In this document: positions 23,604-36,784 of the stretch, piece by piece | How positions within the stretch are numbered: position 1 is the first letter of the stretch | Layout of the letters: each line of letters starts with the position of its first letter | Assembly: GCF_001625215.2 (NCBI RefSeq) | Contig: NC_030387.2 | Location: 2,012,501-2,076,500, forward strand | Length of the DNA stretch: 64,000 nt | Reading direction: 5' to 3' | From: Daucus carota subsp. sativus | Lineage: Eukaryota; Streptophyta; Magnoliopsida; Apiales; Apiaceae | Translations under genes and position numbers: made by a program | The notes under the pieces: model-generated | Databases searched by the model: none | What the model saw: only the letters and a program-made list of their open reading frames with translations | What the model was told of the DNA's origin: nothing

Positions 23604-23985
23604 GAGCATCTCCAAGAGGCTCTTCATTTAGGCTCCTAACTTGAGATTTGAGGAGGGAGAAGCAAAATGTTGCTCCAAGAGACTCTTAAGTGGCTCTTAA
23701 ATCTTAAGAGTCTCTTGTTTCTCTCTCCTCTCTCCTCAAAGTTAAGAGCCACCACATGGCTCCTAACTTATTTTTTCACAATAAAAAAATCCTTCCCTCC
23801 AATCAATCTCCATCTTTCCCTCTCTTTTGTTATAGTGGAGCCCAATATATGAATAAAATATGAAATAGAGAAGAGATATAGAGAGTATTGTTGGAGTTTA
23901 CACTCTTAACTTTGTCCTAAATTACTAAGAGCCACATTTTTTATATTATATTTAGGAGCCAACAAGAAGGCTCTTGGAGATGCTC
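23604..23985. mobile_element. MITE with GAGCATCTCCAA termini, 382 bp
   Basis: Starts GAGCATCTCCAAGAGGCTCT and ends with the inverse AAGGCTCTTGGAGATGCTC. TTA flanks both sides (23601-23603 and 23986-23988), a PIF/Harbinger-like target duplication. Low-complexity CTCTTAAG-type motifs fill the inside. Confidence 0.85.
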
Positions 23986-24254
23986 TTAGTAAAGTAAACA
24001 ATTGTTCTACATATAAAAGTAAAAAGCAAATACAAATATAAATAGACCTTCAATGGCCTCGACCCTCATTACTGTAAAATATCATATATGATATATCACT
24101 ATCACCATCGCCTCCATAATTTCAAGGCCAGTAGCAAATTTGGATGTATGAAAACACCGCAAAAGATGAAGGGGCTTCAGCAACTCTTTCCATTTCATTC
24201 AAAATTATACAGAAACGGTAGCAGACAACTGACATTGCCATGAGGTAAAAACCA

Positions 24255-27200
24255 TCAAGGTGCCTGTGAAGCTTTGGCTCGAGCAGCAGCTCTCTCCAGG
24301 GCCTTTAACCTGTTAGCTTCTATGCGAGCTTTTAGCTCCTCTGAGATCTGATCTTCAGCCGAGTTACTTCCTGTGTTACCTGCTTCTTGATTTGGTGGCT
24401 CTTTTGGAGTAGATACAGCAGTAACTATGTCATCATGTAAAGCTTGAGATGGATCCTACACAGAGTTACATTAATGAGATGACTGTATTGGGATGCTCAA
24501 GCAAAAGGTTGAAAACTTCGAACTGGAACTGGCAAATTACCCTAACAGACTATGCATGATAGCTGAAAAACTTTAACCAGATATTTGTTTTTTTTGGACA
24601 AGAGAATTAGATATTAAAGACTTCATCAGGATGGATAACTACAGCATTAACAAGACTTCATGTCTGTGACAAGCTTGTAGTATTAATAGGCATATACTTA
24701 ATCATGGAAAAATAGCACCAGTATTTATAAAACCACCAGTACAAGCAGCAATTTAACTAATAATATATCACTTTAAAGCTTAAAGTGAACTATTAAAAAA
24801 TTGAAGTACGATTTTACCCAATCTTTTTTATGATGTCCATTATCAGCTACATGTAAGATTAGAATGAAGCGTTTTAGTCAAGTTAATTAAGAAAGATAAG
24901 CAAGTCATAAAGTGCAGAAATTGTTAGAAGTAATGTTACTGGTGCACTCCGACAACTAAAACAGGAAACAGGCAACTTTACTTCTTTAATAAAATTGTAC
25001 ATACTTCAGATGCTTTCTCGAACATATCATGAAGCATAGCATCCTGGAAATCATCAACATCCTGGACATCGTCAGCACCCTGGTTTTGCACAGAGCTATT
25101 TGGGAACGGACTTGGTTCCTCTATGTTTACAGTTTCTGCAGCAGCGAAAAAGTTTCATGACAAGTTGTAAATTGACCAATAACCAAATGCATCCTTGATA
25201 ATCACAATGCACATATGCACACTACAGTAACTCACATATGACGTTGGAGCAAGAAGTCTACAGCATATAACACGAAATCCTTTATTTTTGTATAAACAAA
25301 ATGCAGATAAATTTAAACATGCAGGCATACCCTCAAACTCCTTTATAGCCGGAAAATATAAACACCTTAGGTAGCAAACCACATCAAGGGGATATCCAAT
25401 CCTAAACAAATCCATAATCACCTAAGCGCTCAGAATATTATCAGCACATATAATGATGGCTTCAGCTATCACCTAACTATCTTGTTGGGACTTAGGAGCT
25501 TCTGACAAACTGTTGTAAATGTTAAATAGAAGCAAAACCTAATAAGCAAGAACTAAAATTCTTAATAAATTAGAGAAGAGCCTTTACTGCCGAAATTTTC
25601 CTCTTTCAATAGCACCATCTATTTTTTTTTACAAAAATTAATGCACCGTTTTTTTGATCACACATCCTGCCACTGTAGGATTGTTGAGTCGTTGACATTT
25701 TCACAATAACTCGAAATGTAACTTTACCTCACCATTTAAAATCATACCAGACAACATTACAGATCTTTAAATTTATTTCTTACAAGCATTTAAAGGAACT
25801 TAGAGTATGCGGCCGAATTTATTTAATCTAAGGAATTATGGAAAAGATCTCAAAAATTTATCCAGTCTGGAAGGAAGATTTAAGCAGTTTTTACTACTGA
25901 TCAAGATCTCAAGAAATGCTGCATTACTATTATTTGCAGGAAATTCTAGAAACACTTGATCACAAAATCCTCATCAGTAAAGTGATCCAATCTGAATCAC
26001 ACATTACAGCTTAGTGTTTACACATAACATATTATCTTGAAAACATTAGTCATATATAGTACTTGAATATTGAGCAAGTAAAGTGATATAATTGTATCAA
26101 CAAAGATACTTTTGTGAACACTTGTTATTTAACTTTGCGAGCCAAATGATACCTTGTCCCTCATTCGAAATTTCATGTGTTTCCTGCTGATCTGGGTCTT
26201 CACGTAGTTTAGTGGGATCCCCTCCATGGGCAACTCTATCCCTCAAATCTCTAAGACATACCTATTACATAGTAGGGATCAGTTTAAGAATATATATAAT
26301 CCTTGATATCAATTTGAAGAGGTATCAGATGGTGGTATTATAATCAGACTGAAGCATTGAATTAATTGCTGCAACAAATTCAAGTAGCAGTATGCTTTGC
26401 ACAAAGCTAGATGAGTGTAACTAAAAAAGTACCAATTGCCCAGTTCAGATGGACAGTTAATTTACCTTTTCTGAAAATATATTAGACTATAGTGATTTGG
26501 GGAAACTTGTCCCAACAATCTGTATGACAAGATTATTGCAGCTATACGTAACCTGACAGCTGACAATAAAATCACATGATTTCAGTGCCTACAGTTATTT
26601 ATAATGTTCAAGCTGCAACTTGATGCAAGATATGAGTTGAGCAATATAAGCATCTTTAGTTAAAAAGGTCTTTTGTGGAGACTGAACTATAATATTTAAT
26701 CTTTTAGGCAACTAAATGACAAAATTTGAAATAGTAATTGAACATGACCTATGTGCATGTACATTATTCGTTAGAGTAATCAGGCAAACAAAAGACTTCA
26801 TTTAAAGTGTATTCCAGGGAACAAAAAAGCACAAAATTAATTAAATACCTTAACACGTTTTGCCGAACCAACTTGTTCGACCTTATGAACAAACTGATCA
26901 AAGGTGTAGTAGGGAAGCATATGTGAATGCCATTCAGCATATAAGCCAAGTAGGTTCCCCAAGTCTTGAACCTGCAGATGAAATGCATAATCCCTAAAAA
27001 AAGTTCTGATAAATTCATGCAGGCATCATCATTCGAAAGGAGTTGTAAACACATAACAAATATGCCGGAGTTGTACAGACTCACTGTTCACAGGACAGTG
27101 AAAGAGAAAAAAGCGCATCGTCTTGTGCATACGCTATAGCAACAATCTAAACCAAGACCTTATATAACTATTCAAATCTTTTTAAAGAAAGTATTAAACC

Positions 27201-28822
27201 ATCAAGCAATTGGTTTAAGGTTTAAAATCCTTGTCTGGAGAGAGTGCCCATTAGACAAAGCACATTCACCTCTCACAGTTTCACACATACTATCTGTTTA
27301 TTATCTTAAAGAAAAGGCATGCATATTCCACATTTAATTACATTAAAAATGATGAAGCAGGTAAAACAGAACACATTAAACAGGAAGAACCACTAGAGCA
27401 TATCAAAATAGTATCTCAAATTCGGTAGAAAAGCAATGGATTACATTTTAAGCTGACAATCGGAGTAAGGTATCACATATGTTTACTGCTTGGTTGATTG
27501 CTAAAGCTTAGACAAAACACTTCTCTCTTCCGTTTATCACACGATTAACAAAACATGTCTCTCACATTTCATACACAGGCTGCAATTAAATCTCAAACAC
27601 AATAACATACTGCTTTTATATTAATCTTTAATAGCCTGCAAATTGCATTTCCCATTTTTTCATATTTCTCCACATAAAAAAAACCGAAGAGCAACTAAAC
27701 TCAAAACAAATCCAGAATTTACTAAATTCAGATCACATCAAACAAATCTAACCGCAATAATCGAACAAAGTTCCATTTCACAAATCAAATCACACAAACA
27801 AATTTTATAAATTTACAAAACCTAAAAAGAATCTGATACACAATCACGAATCACGATTAACTACCTCATGACCACGTCCACGAAAAAAGCCTTAAAATTA
27901 TGATAATATAATATATGATCCGTGTAAGCCCTCCTACTAACACCTTGAGCACATCTCCACATTTATTATGCTAAATGAAATAATGCAAGTGAAACAGAAC
28001 ACATTTACAGGAAAGACCCACTAGAGCACATCAAATTAGTATCACAAATTTAGTAAAAAAGCCAATAGTTTACAGCTTTAAGCTGACTACCTAAGTAAGG
28101 CATTAAATGTGTTTAGTGATTGGTTGATAGCTAAAGCTTAGACAAAAACCTTCTCTTCCATTTTTCACACGATTAACAAAAGATGCCTCTTACATTTCAT
28201 ACACAGGCTCCAATTACAGCTCAAACACAACACCGCACTGCTTACATATTATTCTTTATTTACCTATTACTTGAAAACAACATTTCCCGTTCCCTTTCTT
28301 ATTTCTCCACATAATAAGCCACCAATTCCAAAGAGCAAATAACCTCAAAACAAATCAACAATTCACTATATTCAGATCACATCACACAAATCAAACTGCA
28401 ACAATCATATAAATTACTACATTTTACAAATTCAATTTTTTACGAAAGCTATAAAAGATCGATACACCATTACAATAAACTACCTCATGACCGCGTCCGT
28501 GAAACTTAAAAGCCTTAGGAAAATGCTTCAGAACATATCCGATCCCATCGTTCGAAAGCAGGCTCTCCACAGTCAGTTTCGGCCTCGTTTTCGGCACTTT
28601 CTTCGGCTTCTCGCCCGATTTCACTTTACCAGAGCCCGAAGCATCTCCGCTCCCAGATTTAAAACCGAATTGCGTTGATTTCGAGGCGCTGTTGTTATTA
28701 GGGTTCGGATCAGTCGATGTAGCTGAGTTAGGGTTTGACGGACAGTCTCGGGACCAGTGACCTGGCCTGCCGCACTTGTAACAACCCGTCGGAGCTGCGC
28801 CGCCGCCGCCGCCGTGATCCAT
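24255..28822 (-). CDS. TIPIN: CCHC zinc-knuckle / Swi3-domain protein (TIPIN-like fork protection factor)
   Basis: Five coding exons: 28822-28484, 26971-26849, 26261-26153, 25135-25005, 24455-24255; all GT-AG and in frame, giving 300 residues. A CX2CX4HX4C knuckle sits at C14, C17, H22, C27. Then comes a Ser/Asn-rich linker, then the Swi3 domain (residues about 78-165, with LTVESLLSNDGIGYVLKHFP and LGNLLGLYAEWHSHMLPYYT), which in TIPIN/Csm3 binds TIMELESS/Tof1 to stabilise stalled replication forks and support the S-phase checkpoint. An acidic region (200-240) and a C-terminal Ala/Arg-rich helix follow. Plant TIPIN homologues such as At3g02820 carry the same N-terminal knuckle. The ATG at 28822 is followed by a poly-Gly run. 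Intron 1 (about 1.5 kb) contains a local duplication that copies the end of exon 1. Confidence 0.9.
27326..27895 (-). repeat. Tandem duplication in TIPIN intron 1, copy A (with exon-1 relic)
   Basis: Aligns with 27955-28515 over its whole length at moderate identity: shared CACACGATTAACAAAA, TTTCATACACAGGCT and TAAAGCTTAGACAAAA motifs in the same order. Its upstream end (27865-27895) resembles the last 31 nt of exon 1, including an intact GTAG donor. Confidence 0.85.
27955..28515 (-). repeat. Tandem duplication in TIPIN intron 1, copy B (with the real exon-1 end)
   Basis: Contains the used splice donor after residue 113 (exon ends at 28484) and about 530 bp of intron 1. Paired with copy A at 27326-27895. 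The divergence shows an old event. Confidence 0.85.
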
Positions 28823-29481
28823 GGCTGTGAAATTGGGGGATTTGATGAGGTTGTTGAGTGATTGTGTGGGGTTTGATTTTTGTAGGGGGTTTTGGCGGGA
28901 AATAAAAGGGGGGAAATTGTGGATTGTTGTTGGGCTGGATTGGGTGTTGGTTTTGGGCTGGGAGTCCAGTATGGAATGATTTTGGAGTGAAATAGCTTTG
29001 ATAAGTTTTTGAAAGTCTCAGATCATTTGATAAGCTTACAAAAGTCCATGATTTCATGAATTAGTGATAATATACATTTTTTCATAATATTATAATCGAA
29101 TTCAAGCACGGTGGAAAAAGACTAAACAAGAAATTTATTATACTTTATTTTGTTTTAGCTCTTATTAACGATCACAATATGTTTTTACGACAAGAAATTA
29201 ATTTAATGAAAAAAAGATATACAACATTTACAAACAATCAGATCAAATAAAAATAAATTAAATTATTAGTGTTCATGAAGAGGCGACAAGACGACTTGTC
29301 GAAGTTGTCAAAATTGATATATGTATATAAATTGAGCTATCGATTTTAATTAAAATTTCATACATAGAATCAAAATCTTGAATTGAGTAACATTGAATTA
29401 GATTAAAACACACAAAACTCATAAAAAATGGATAAATAACAAATAAATTGAGAATAAAATTTACCGACAACATATTTTATT
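28823..29481. other. Upstream region of the TIPIN-like gene
   Basis: Contains the likely promoter and 5' UTR just above 28822; no clear TATA box. The remainder is AT-rich and unrecognised. Confidence 0.4.
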
Positions 29482-29495
29482 AAAACAATCTAAAA

Positions 29496-29640
29496 GAGCA
29501 CGATTGGATAGCACAAGTGGTGGGTTTATCCTCTGTTGTCTCCGGAGACCCGGGTTCGACTCTGACTCATCCGAATAGTATTAGAATTTAGAACAGATAC
29601 TAATTTGTAAGTCATATAAGCCTCCATTGTCAAAAAAAAA
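29496..29640 (+). mobile_element. tRNA-derived SINE with target duplication
   Basis: An A-box-like TAGCACAAGTGGTGGG (29509-29524) and a B-box-like GGTTCGACTCT (29553-29563) are spaced as in tRNA-derived SINEs; the element ends in an A tract. It is flanked by AAAACAATCTAAAA (29482-29495 and about 29639-29652). Related copies: centre of the foldback element at 15552 and possibly 23490. Confidence 0.88.
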
Positions 29641-29728
29641 AACAATCTAAAAAGAAGGAGATGACGAGTAACATTTAAAAGAAAATAAGAATAAATTTAA
29701 AAGAAAATAAGAACAAATTAAAAAGTTA

Positions 29729-30031
29729 CTCCCTCCGTCCCTTTTTATCTGTCCATTTTGGAAAAAAAAACACATACCAAGGAATAATTGATTGTATAAA
29801 TTTTTTATTAAATACCTCTAATTAATATCTTGAAAATGGTGGAATACCTCTCCTTTATGTCTTGAAAACATGAATTCAACCAAGTTTTAAATAAGTCAAG
29901 CCTTGAAAATTGAAATTATGGAGATATATTTGAAAAACTATCATTAAATTAGTTTTGAAAGTATAAATGGACAGATAAATAGGGACAAACTTTTACTTCC
30001 AAAGTGGATAGATAAATAGGGACGGAGGGAG
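29729..30031. mobile_element. Stowaway MITE, 303 bp
   Basis: Starts CTCCCTCCGTCCCTTTTTAT and ends with the inverse AAATAGGGACGGAGGGAG, flanked by TA. The right end contains a partly repeated ATAAATAGGGAC motif. Confidence 0.88.
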
Positions 30032-31560
30032 TAATTCGGATGAAAAATTCCGACGACAAAAAGAAATGGAAAAAGAGAGGAGTGGGGTATCTTTTTGGAA
30101 TTTTAACGTACACATTAAAATCATAGAATTCAAATCTTTGGAAGTTCGTTAACCAACTACAAAGTTGAAGAAGTTCCATAATATCGACTCTTATTTCCTT
30201 CATTACGAAGACATTTTTATGACTTTGAATTTTTCCAACTTTAATATCGGTTGTGACGTGCGTAGCTTTCTGTTTCTGTTGGGAGACTTTCTTAATCTTA
30301 GTTGCTCTAGCACATGCACGTACCTTGAAAATGTGAGAAATGGTTTTCTACGTTGCTAGGGTCTTAGGGTGGTTGTTAAAAATTGTTGTGCAGTTAGAAA
30401 AAAATGATGGTAAAAAAAATGTTGTCGTAAAAATCAGATAACTGTTTATTAATATTTATGATATTTACTTATTTTGAGTTATAATATAAAAAATAAATTT
30501 TTTGATGAGGTTTAGTAGTGAAATTTATAACAGATGTTGCTATTCAAAAAAATTATTTTTAGATTTATCAAACAGTTTTTCATCTGCTTTTCATTGCTGT
30601 TGTAATCCCAAACAGTATCTTAACGGGAAACTAGAGCAGCAGAAACTTATAAACCACGGATAAAATCAAGTAAAGTGGGTTTTAATCATATTTATAATTT
30701 CCAGAGAAATTAAGGATAAAGAACAAAATAATAATTAGAAAGTCAATCTATATCCTTTGTCGACTGATTCGTATCTTCCTGGCTGTATTTTATGTGTAGC
30801 AGTATTTTTAAAGCCGGGTCCCTGTTCTTGCAGCTATAATTGAATCTACATCGGCTGCTGCATGCAGGCTGCAGTTCATTTATTTGTTTATATATTTACT
30901 CAAGTCAATCGGACACAGGGTGTAGTTGGAATTTCGGGTAGTATTTGAATTTATAAAGGAATCGTCTCGGAAAAAATACATAAAAATTGCTTATAAAAGA
31001 AAGGAAATTGGATATATAATATTAATGAACCAAATTTTAATAACATAATGCGCTTGTTTGGCTATTTTTCAAATTTAAGGGCAAATTTTCTTTTGAAAAA
31101 AGTATCTCTTTGTAATATTTTTAGATATGAAAATCAAACATGTGTTTCATATTCATTATTTGACAAAGATAAGTGTCTGATCACGGGTGTAAAAGGTGAG
31201 AATAAAATTTAATCAATAGAATCACGTATCAAGAATTAATTAGATTGATCATAAATTAACTGAATGATTAATTAAATAATTAGATATTTAATCATTTCGA
31301 TGAATTTTAGAATATATATAAATTAATGAGCGACTAATCATTAGAACAAAAGTTGTAATACAAATAAACACCGTAAAAATTTATGTAATGGATTAAATAA
31401 AGAATCGAGGTCTCTTTCATGTGACCAATCAACAGAGACACAAATATTAAACCATCGACAGTATATTTTTATTGATTAAAAGAACTGATATATTTAATTT
31501 AATAATATTATAGTGGTTGAAATTTCCGATGTCTAAACTAAAAAACATTCTACTAGGAGT
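30032..31560. other. Intergenic DNA, nothing recognised
   Basis: AT-rich, no gene. 30360-30620 has weak inverted similarity between its ends (GTTGTTAAAAATTGTTGTGC against GCTGTTGTAATCCC), possibly an old MITE. Confidence 0.4.
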
Positions 31561-31594
31561 ATATGGGTAGCACTCCATAGCATACCCTCTTATC

Positions 31595-31972
31595 TTATAT
31601 GGAGTTACGTAGCACACCATTACAAATATATACATAATATATATTCTATTATATTTTTTATGAAATATAATTGCAAATTTTGATTATTAAACCGAAAACG
31701 AAGTTATACAATTTTTTTATTCCAAAGATCATCTAAAATTATGCAATATCTCAACATGATTCTATAACAGAATAATAATCATCCAGAATTATTCTGTTGT
31801 AGAATCAGTTTCGAAAATATACTTTTTTTAATCAAATTTTAAGTGTTAAATTACTTAAAATAGATATATTTTATAGTATTCTATATTAGAATCACGTTTT
31901 ATATGTATTCTATAACAGAATTTATAATAAAATTGATGATTTATAGTGGCGCGCTATGTAACTCCATATAAG
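31595..31972. mobile_element. Foldback/MITE-like element
   Basis: TTATATGGAGTTACGTAGCA near 31595 is inverted as GCGCTATGTAACTCCATATA at 31951-31970. Inside, TTCTATAACAGAAT motifs are repeated in both orientations. No clear target duplication. Confidence 0.55.
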
Positions 31973-32520
31973 GAGTCCCTCTCTGGAATGTTGGCCTATG
32001 TATGTATATGAAGGAATTACATGATCTGCTTCAATATCTGTTAAGAGTAATAAGACAATTATGTCAACTGCGCGTTCATGCGTAGGGTTTTCAAAATATG
32101 AATAAACAGGCGGCGCATTCAATAAACAAAATAAATTCGAGCATGACCTTTGCCAAAAAAAAACTCAATCCAGTTCAAGTTTTTTTTGAGAAATCAAACC
32201 AGTTCAAGTTAACACAAAAGAATAGAAAATCCACCTACATTTCTTACACTAATGTGTAACTCCAATTATGTGGATAAAATACCATTTTGAAGCTCGTTCT
32301 ATTCTCCTAAAAATCTCCTATTTGTCCGACTTGTACTCATCCAATTGACCTCCGCTTCATCCTCTCAATCGATTCGATATTTTAAATTTTATTAATCGCC
32401 GCAAATAAGTCTAGGATGACACTCATTTCTTCACAAACTTTTTACATTATTTAACAACACGTATTTGTAAGGTTATAAAACGTATTTGTCAAAAAAAAAA
32501 CACGCATGTTAAGATATATA

Positions 32521-32790
32521 CTCTCTCGATCTCGATCTCGATCTCATATTATGTGTCTTGTTTTGACTATTGAAGAGTGAAATTGACAAGACTTTGACCG
32601 CAAATTACATATATTATCCGATTTTAAAAAATTAAAAAACTTATTTTATTAGAAAATATAGCTAATCCCTTTATAATCTAATTTTTAGATTTTTAAAATA
32701 ATTAATAACATTTTTTTAATTAGTGATCAAATTTTGGTCAAATTAACAATCTAATAGTCAAAAGAAGACACATAATATGAGACGGAGGGA
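32521..32790. mobile_element. Stowaway-like MITE with a TCTCGA microsatellite at one end
   Basis: Left end has CTCTCTCGATCTCGATCTCG then ATATTATGTGTCTTGTTTTG; right end is the inverse, AGACACATAATATGAGACGG then AGGGA. The left terminus has been altered by expansion of a CTCGAT unit. Confidence 0.7.
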
Positions 32791-33059
32791 ATAATATAAT
32801 TTATAACAACTTTACAAAAGTATTAAAACACGTGTGAAGTTCTCGTCTCCACCGTAAACAAATTAGGAGGACAGAACGAATAAGTTATATCATGAATGAA
32901 TTAGATCAATATATTAAATTTCATTCTAACATTATAATATAATCTAATTTTATGTCGATTAAATTTTAATTATTCCCAATTACCTGATTATTTAGGATAA
33001 TATCTCAATCGATTAGTTCCATATTTTCGATTAATTTTAAAAATAATACATAAATATAG

Positions 33060-33305
33060 GGGCCGTTTGGGTGAGTTTAAAATAAGTGTTTTTTGCTTAA
33101 AATAAAAAAATGAAGTAGAAGTCAGAAGCAAGTTAAGACTTATAAGTGATTAAACTGTTTGGCAGATAAGCAGAAGTCCTGAAACAAAACCTAATAATCC
33201 TAGCTTTTTTTAAGTGCTTCTCTAATTTTTACACAAACGATACAAATAAGTGCTTATAACTTATAAGCCTAGAAGTTGGTTTATATTTGCCCGCCAAACA
33301 CCACC
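33060..33305. mobile_element. hAT-like MITE
   Basis: Starts GGCCGTTTGGGTGAGTTT and ends GCCCGCCAAACACCACC, weak inverted ends typical of hAT-type MITEs. The inside has CTTATAAGT/ACTTATAA motifs in both orientations. Similar ACTTATAAG-rich sequence recurs around 34520-34820 and 35430-35760. Confidence 0.55.
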
Positions 33306-34817
33306 ATAATTTTTTTTCTCGAAATAAGTCAATCAAGATTCGAGCCCATCAGCCCAACATCCTCTTCAAACATAAATGTCAAAAACCCATAAAGACAGGG
33401 GAAGAAGGGAGGGCCGAGGAGTACGAGGCACAGACAAGGTGTTTGAATATGGAGGTATTGGAGGATGAAAAGAGTAATGGTAATGAAGACAGGTCCGAAC
33501 TATAATTATCATTATGACGGCCCGGCGTAGACCGGTGACTTTGTGGCTTTGTGCAACTGTCACACCTCTTCTTTGACCTTAATATTTTAACCTTATTTTT
33601 TGTTCTTATTATTTTTCCGTCTCTTTCGTATCTGGTCGATTACTTTATCCTCAGAATATCTTTGTGCCAACGAATAACGTTGCAAAGTTGTTAGACACAT
33701 GAATTTGGTCAATAGCTTCGGGCTTTCGGCAGCTGTTTGTATCATTGTGATTATTTGAAAAACTTTTAGTTTTTTTTGATAAACGAGTCAATTCAATAAT
33801 AAAAAGCCATACGACATCTACATAAACAGTCACGTCGAACAAACAAAATAGAGAAACAATCACTGATTAATCCATTCATCTTGAAGATAAAATCACGTGA
33901 TTTGTTGAAGATGATATCTACACATACTTCGCCACTTTCGCTTCCGCCACAAACAGTTTGAGCTATCGACTGAGAATGCAATCATTGACATTTTCTATTA
34001 CTAAATCAAACATCATACTCACACAAACGGTGAGAAAATAACAAAATTCACACAAACGGTGAGACAGCAAAAAAATCAAAACCAAACGTGATAACCTAAC
34101 AAGCAAATGCGTAAATAAAATATTGGTTAAATCAAGGCAATCTTAGATCTGGGGAACAAAATTCACAAAAACAAGATAACTCGGATCACTTTCGAGGATA
34201 AAAGCACCGGGAAGAACGAGAAATCCGTAGTTTCGTGGAATTGAGATCTAAGAAAAAGAAAGCCAAATCGGAAAATGCTTTGAATTCTTAGATTCGAAAA
34301 AACAAATGCCAAAGAAGTTTTATTGAAAGGAAAAAGAAAACACAACTGAAGAGAAATAAAAGGTTTTGAGGCTTTTCACCGGTAGAGATCTGGTGGAGGC
34401 CCTCACCGCTACTAAGCAAAAGAAAAAGACAGAGGAGGGGAGATTAGGGTTTGCGGAGGATTAGTCCTCTATTAACATATAGAATCTCTATATAAAAGTG
34501 AGTTGACATATAAAAATAAAAAATATAATCCGTAAAAAGTCACAAGTCGGCTCAAAGTTAGAAATAAGTGAGAAACTGATTTAAAACCACAAGTTAGTTT
34601 GAGATACTATTTTCGGTGACTTAATTTTATTAAAAAATTTTCAGTTAAAATTACTCTTAAGTCATAAGTTACCGATAAATCATTTTCATTTTTATTATTA
34701 TATTTTTAATAACTCATAAGTCATTAGTAAGTCAAAATTATCCAAACAGATATCTTAAACTCCCAACTTATCAGATAAGTTACATTAAGTCATAAGTCAC
34801 AAGTCATAAGTTCAGCC
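33306..34817. other. Intergenic DNA, old repeat relics
   Basis: No gene. 34520-34820 consists of CATAAGTCACAAGTCATAAG-type repeated motifs, probably a decayed MITE related to 33060-33305. Confidence 0.4.
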
Positions 34818-35113
34818 AAACGATTTCCTTATCTATAATTTTAGCCAAATTTTTGTGGATAGTTATATTTGTCGGACAGACCTGTAAGAAATCTGTAGTA
34901 AGATTATACTTCATTCGTTACCATATTAAGCTGATATATTCTATTTATAACAAATCGAAATATTAATAACGTATTATTTTTAAATATAGCGAACCAATAT
35001 AGCCGATACCATCGAAGCTTAATGTCTTACAGGTTCAGCAAATTTTACCCAATATTTTACTGTTCTAATTTAGTCAACGATTATAACCAAGCTCAATAAA
35101 GATGTTCTTATAG
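34818..35113. mobile_element. Degenerate copy of the MITE family seen at 62537-63732
   Basis: Contains ATTTTAGCCAA, ATTTGTCGGACAGACCTGTA, AATATAGCCGATACCAT, TGTCTTACAGGTTCAGCAAA and ends near GATGTTCTTATAG, in the same order as the element at 62652-63046. Confidence 0.75.
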
Positions 35114-35984
35114 ATCCAATTTAGCCGATATTTATGGGTTAACGCCGTTGTAAATGTTCTTATTTATTCTTGTCATGTAATGTCTGTAGGATTATTATCG
35201 ATTTTTAATTTGTGTACAAATATCCAAGTATCATAACTTCTATGATCTCATTTATATCAATTTCCACAATTTCGATGATTTTATTAAAGTATTAGACTTT
35301 TAAACATAATTTAAATTAATATCTTGATTCTTTTCTTTTCTAAATATATATTAATGGATACTCATATCAAAGAACATAGAAATACAGATTTCGGTCAAAA
35401 TTATTTAAGTTATACGATTACGTGGGTGTTTGGGCGGGGCTTTTAACCCCGACTTCTAGAATTTTAAGTTAGAAACTCTTCTGTTAAAAAAAAAAAAGTT
35501 AGAAACTCTTATTCGTTTGCGTAAAAAGTCGAGAATATTTATAAAAAATTAGGATTTCTAGTTTTGTTTTATGACTTCTACTTTTTTCTCAAACACTTTA
35601 ATCATTTATAAGTCCACCGAAAATATCACTTATTTTAAGCTCACTCAACTCAACAGGACTTATAAAATAAAAATAAAAACCTACTCATATGAAGTTTTTC
35701 AGTTTAAATAAACTTCCGAGAGCCTAACCACCAAATAACTCATAAGTTGCTGGTTTACAAGTGGACAAGTGGTAGTAACTTTGAGCTTCAAGTAAATACA
35801 TTTATTTATTTAAAATATCATGGTACAGTTTTCTATGGAGTGAGAATACGAAAAAAAGATTTATGATTTTAAATAGACTTATTTGATAAATTAAAACATA
35901 AAATTTAAGGTATTATATATTTGAATAATTTTACAGTATGAATAATTTATAATTTATTAAAATTAGAGTTAAGTTCCATGTAGT

Positions 35985-36374
35985 CCACATATTTACTCTA
36001 GTACCGTAGACCACGTATGTTCTGCAACTATAGAATGACATAAAAATATTGCAAAATGTATGAAACTTGTTATTTTGTGAAATACATTCTATAAATATCA
36101 CTATTTCATGAAAAAATATTGAAAATCATTTATGTTCGACAAGTAGAACACAAATTTTATGTAATATGTAAATATGTTCTGCAAACTTAATATGTTTTGC
36201 AGAATAATGTGTTTTTCACTATTTAACTTGTAGAATGTTTAAGATTGTCAAAATTTTTAACAAAATAATGATGTTTATAGAACATGATTTGCAAAATAAC
36301 ACATTTTGCAATGTTTTTATGTCATTCTATAGTTGCAGAACATACGTGGTCTATGGTACTACAGTAAATATGTT
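35985..36374. mobile_element. Foldback MITE, about 390 bp
   Basis: Arms of about 75 bp (35985-36060 and 36301-36374) are reverse complements with few mismatches: TAGACCACGTATGTTCTGCA in the left arm and its inverse in the right. More weakly paired sequence continues inwards. No coding capacity. Confidence 0.8.
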
Positions 36375-36569
36375 GAAAATTGATGAATGATATAAATATG
36401 TCTCATCTAGAATCATATTAATAAAATAAAATTTCTCCCAACTTTGAATTTTAAATGATTTATCACATTTTTTCAACTTAATATTAAGCCGCTCACCTAT
36501 ACATATCCAATGTTATGAAATACGCAAATCGGTTCTAAGCGGTGGAATTTTAAACGGGTCAATAAGCTG

Positions 36570-36571
<2 letters not shown>

Positions 36572-36611
<40 letters not shown>
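36572..36611. repeat. (TA)n microsatellite
   Basis: About 20 TA units, followed by very AT-rich DNA. Confidence 0.95.
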
Positions 36612-36613
<2 letters not shown>

Positions 36614-36784
36614 TAATTAGTTATAATATTAATATATTTAAAAATAATATTATGTTGTGAAAAGAATTTAAATTTATAATTTTTTAATAGAATATATATT
36701 TTTAATACTTTAATATAATTATGGTTATAATATAAAAATAATAATATTTTAAAATTAAGAAAAATTAGCAAGCCAACATCAATT

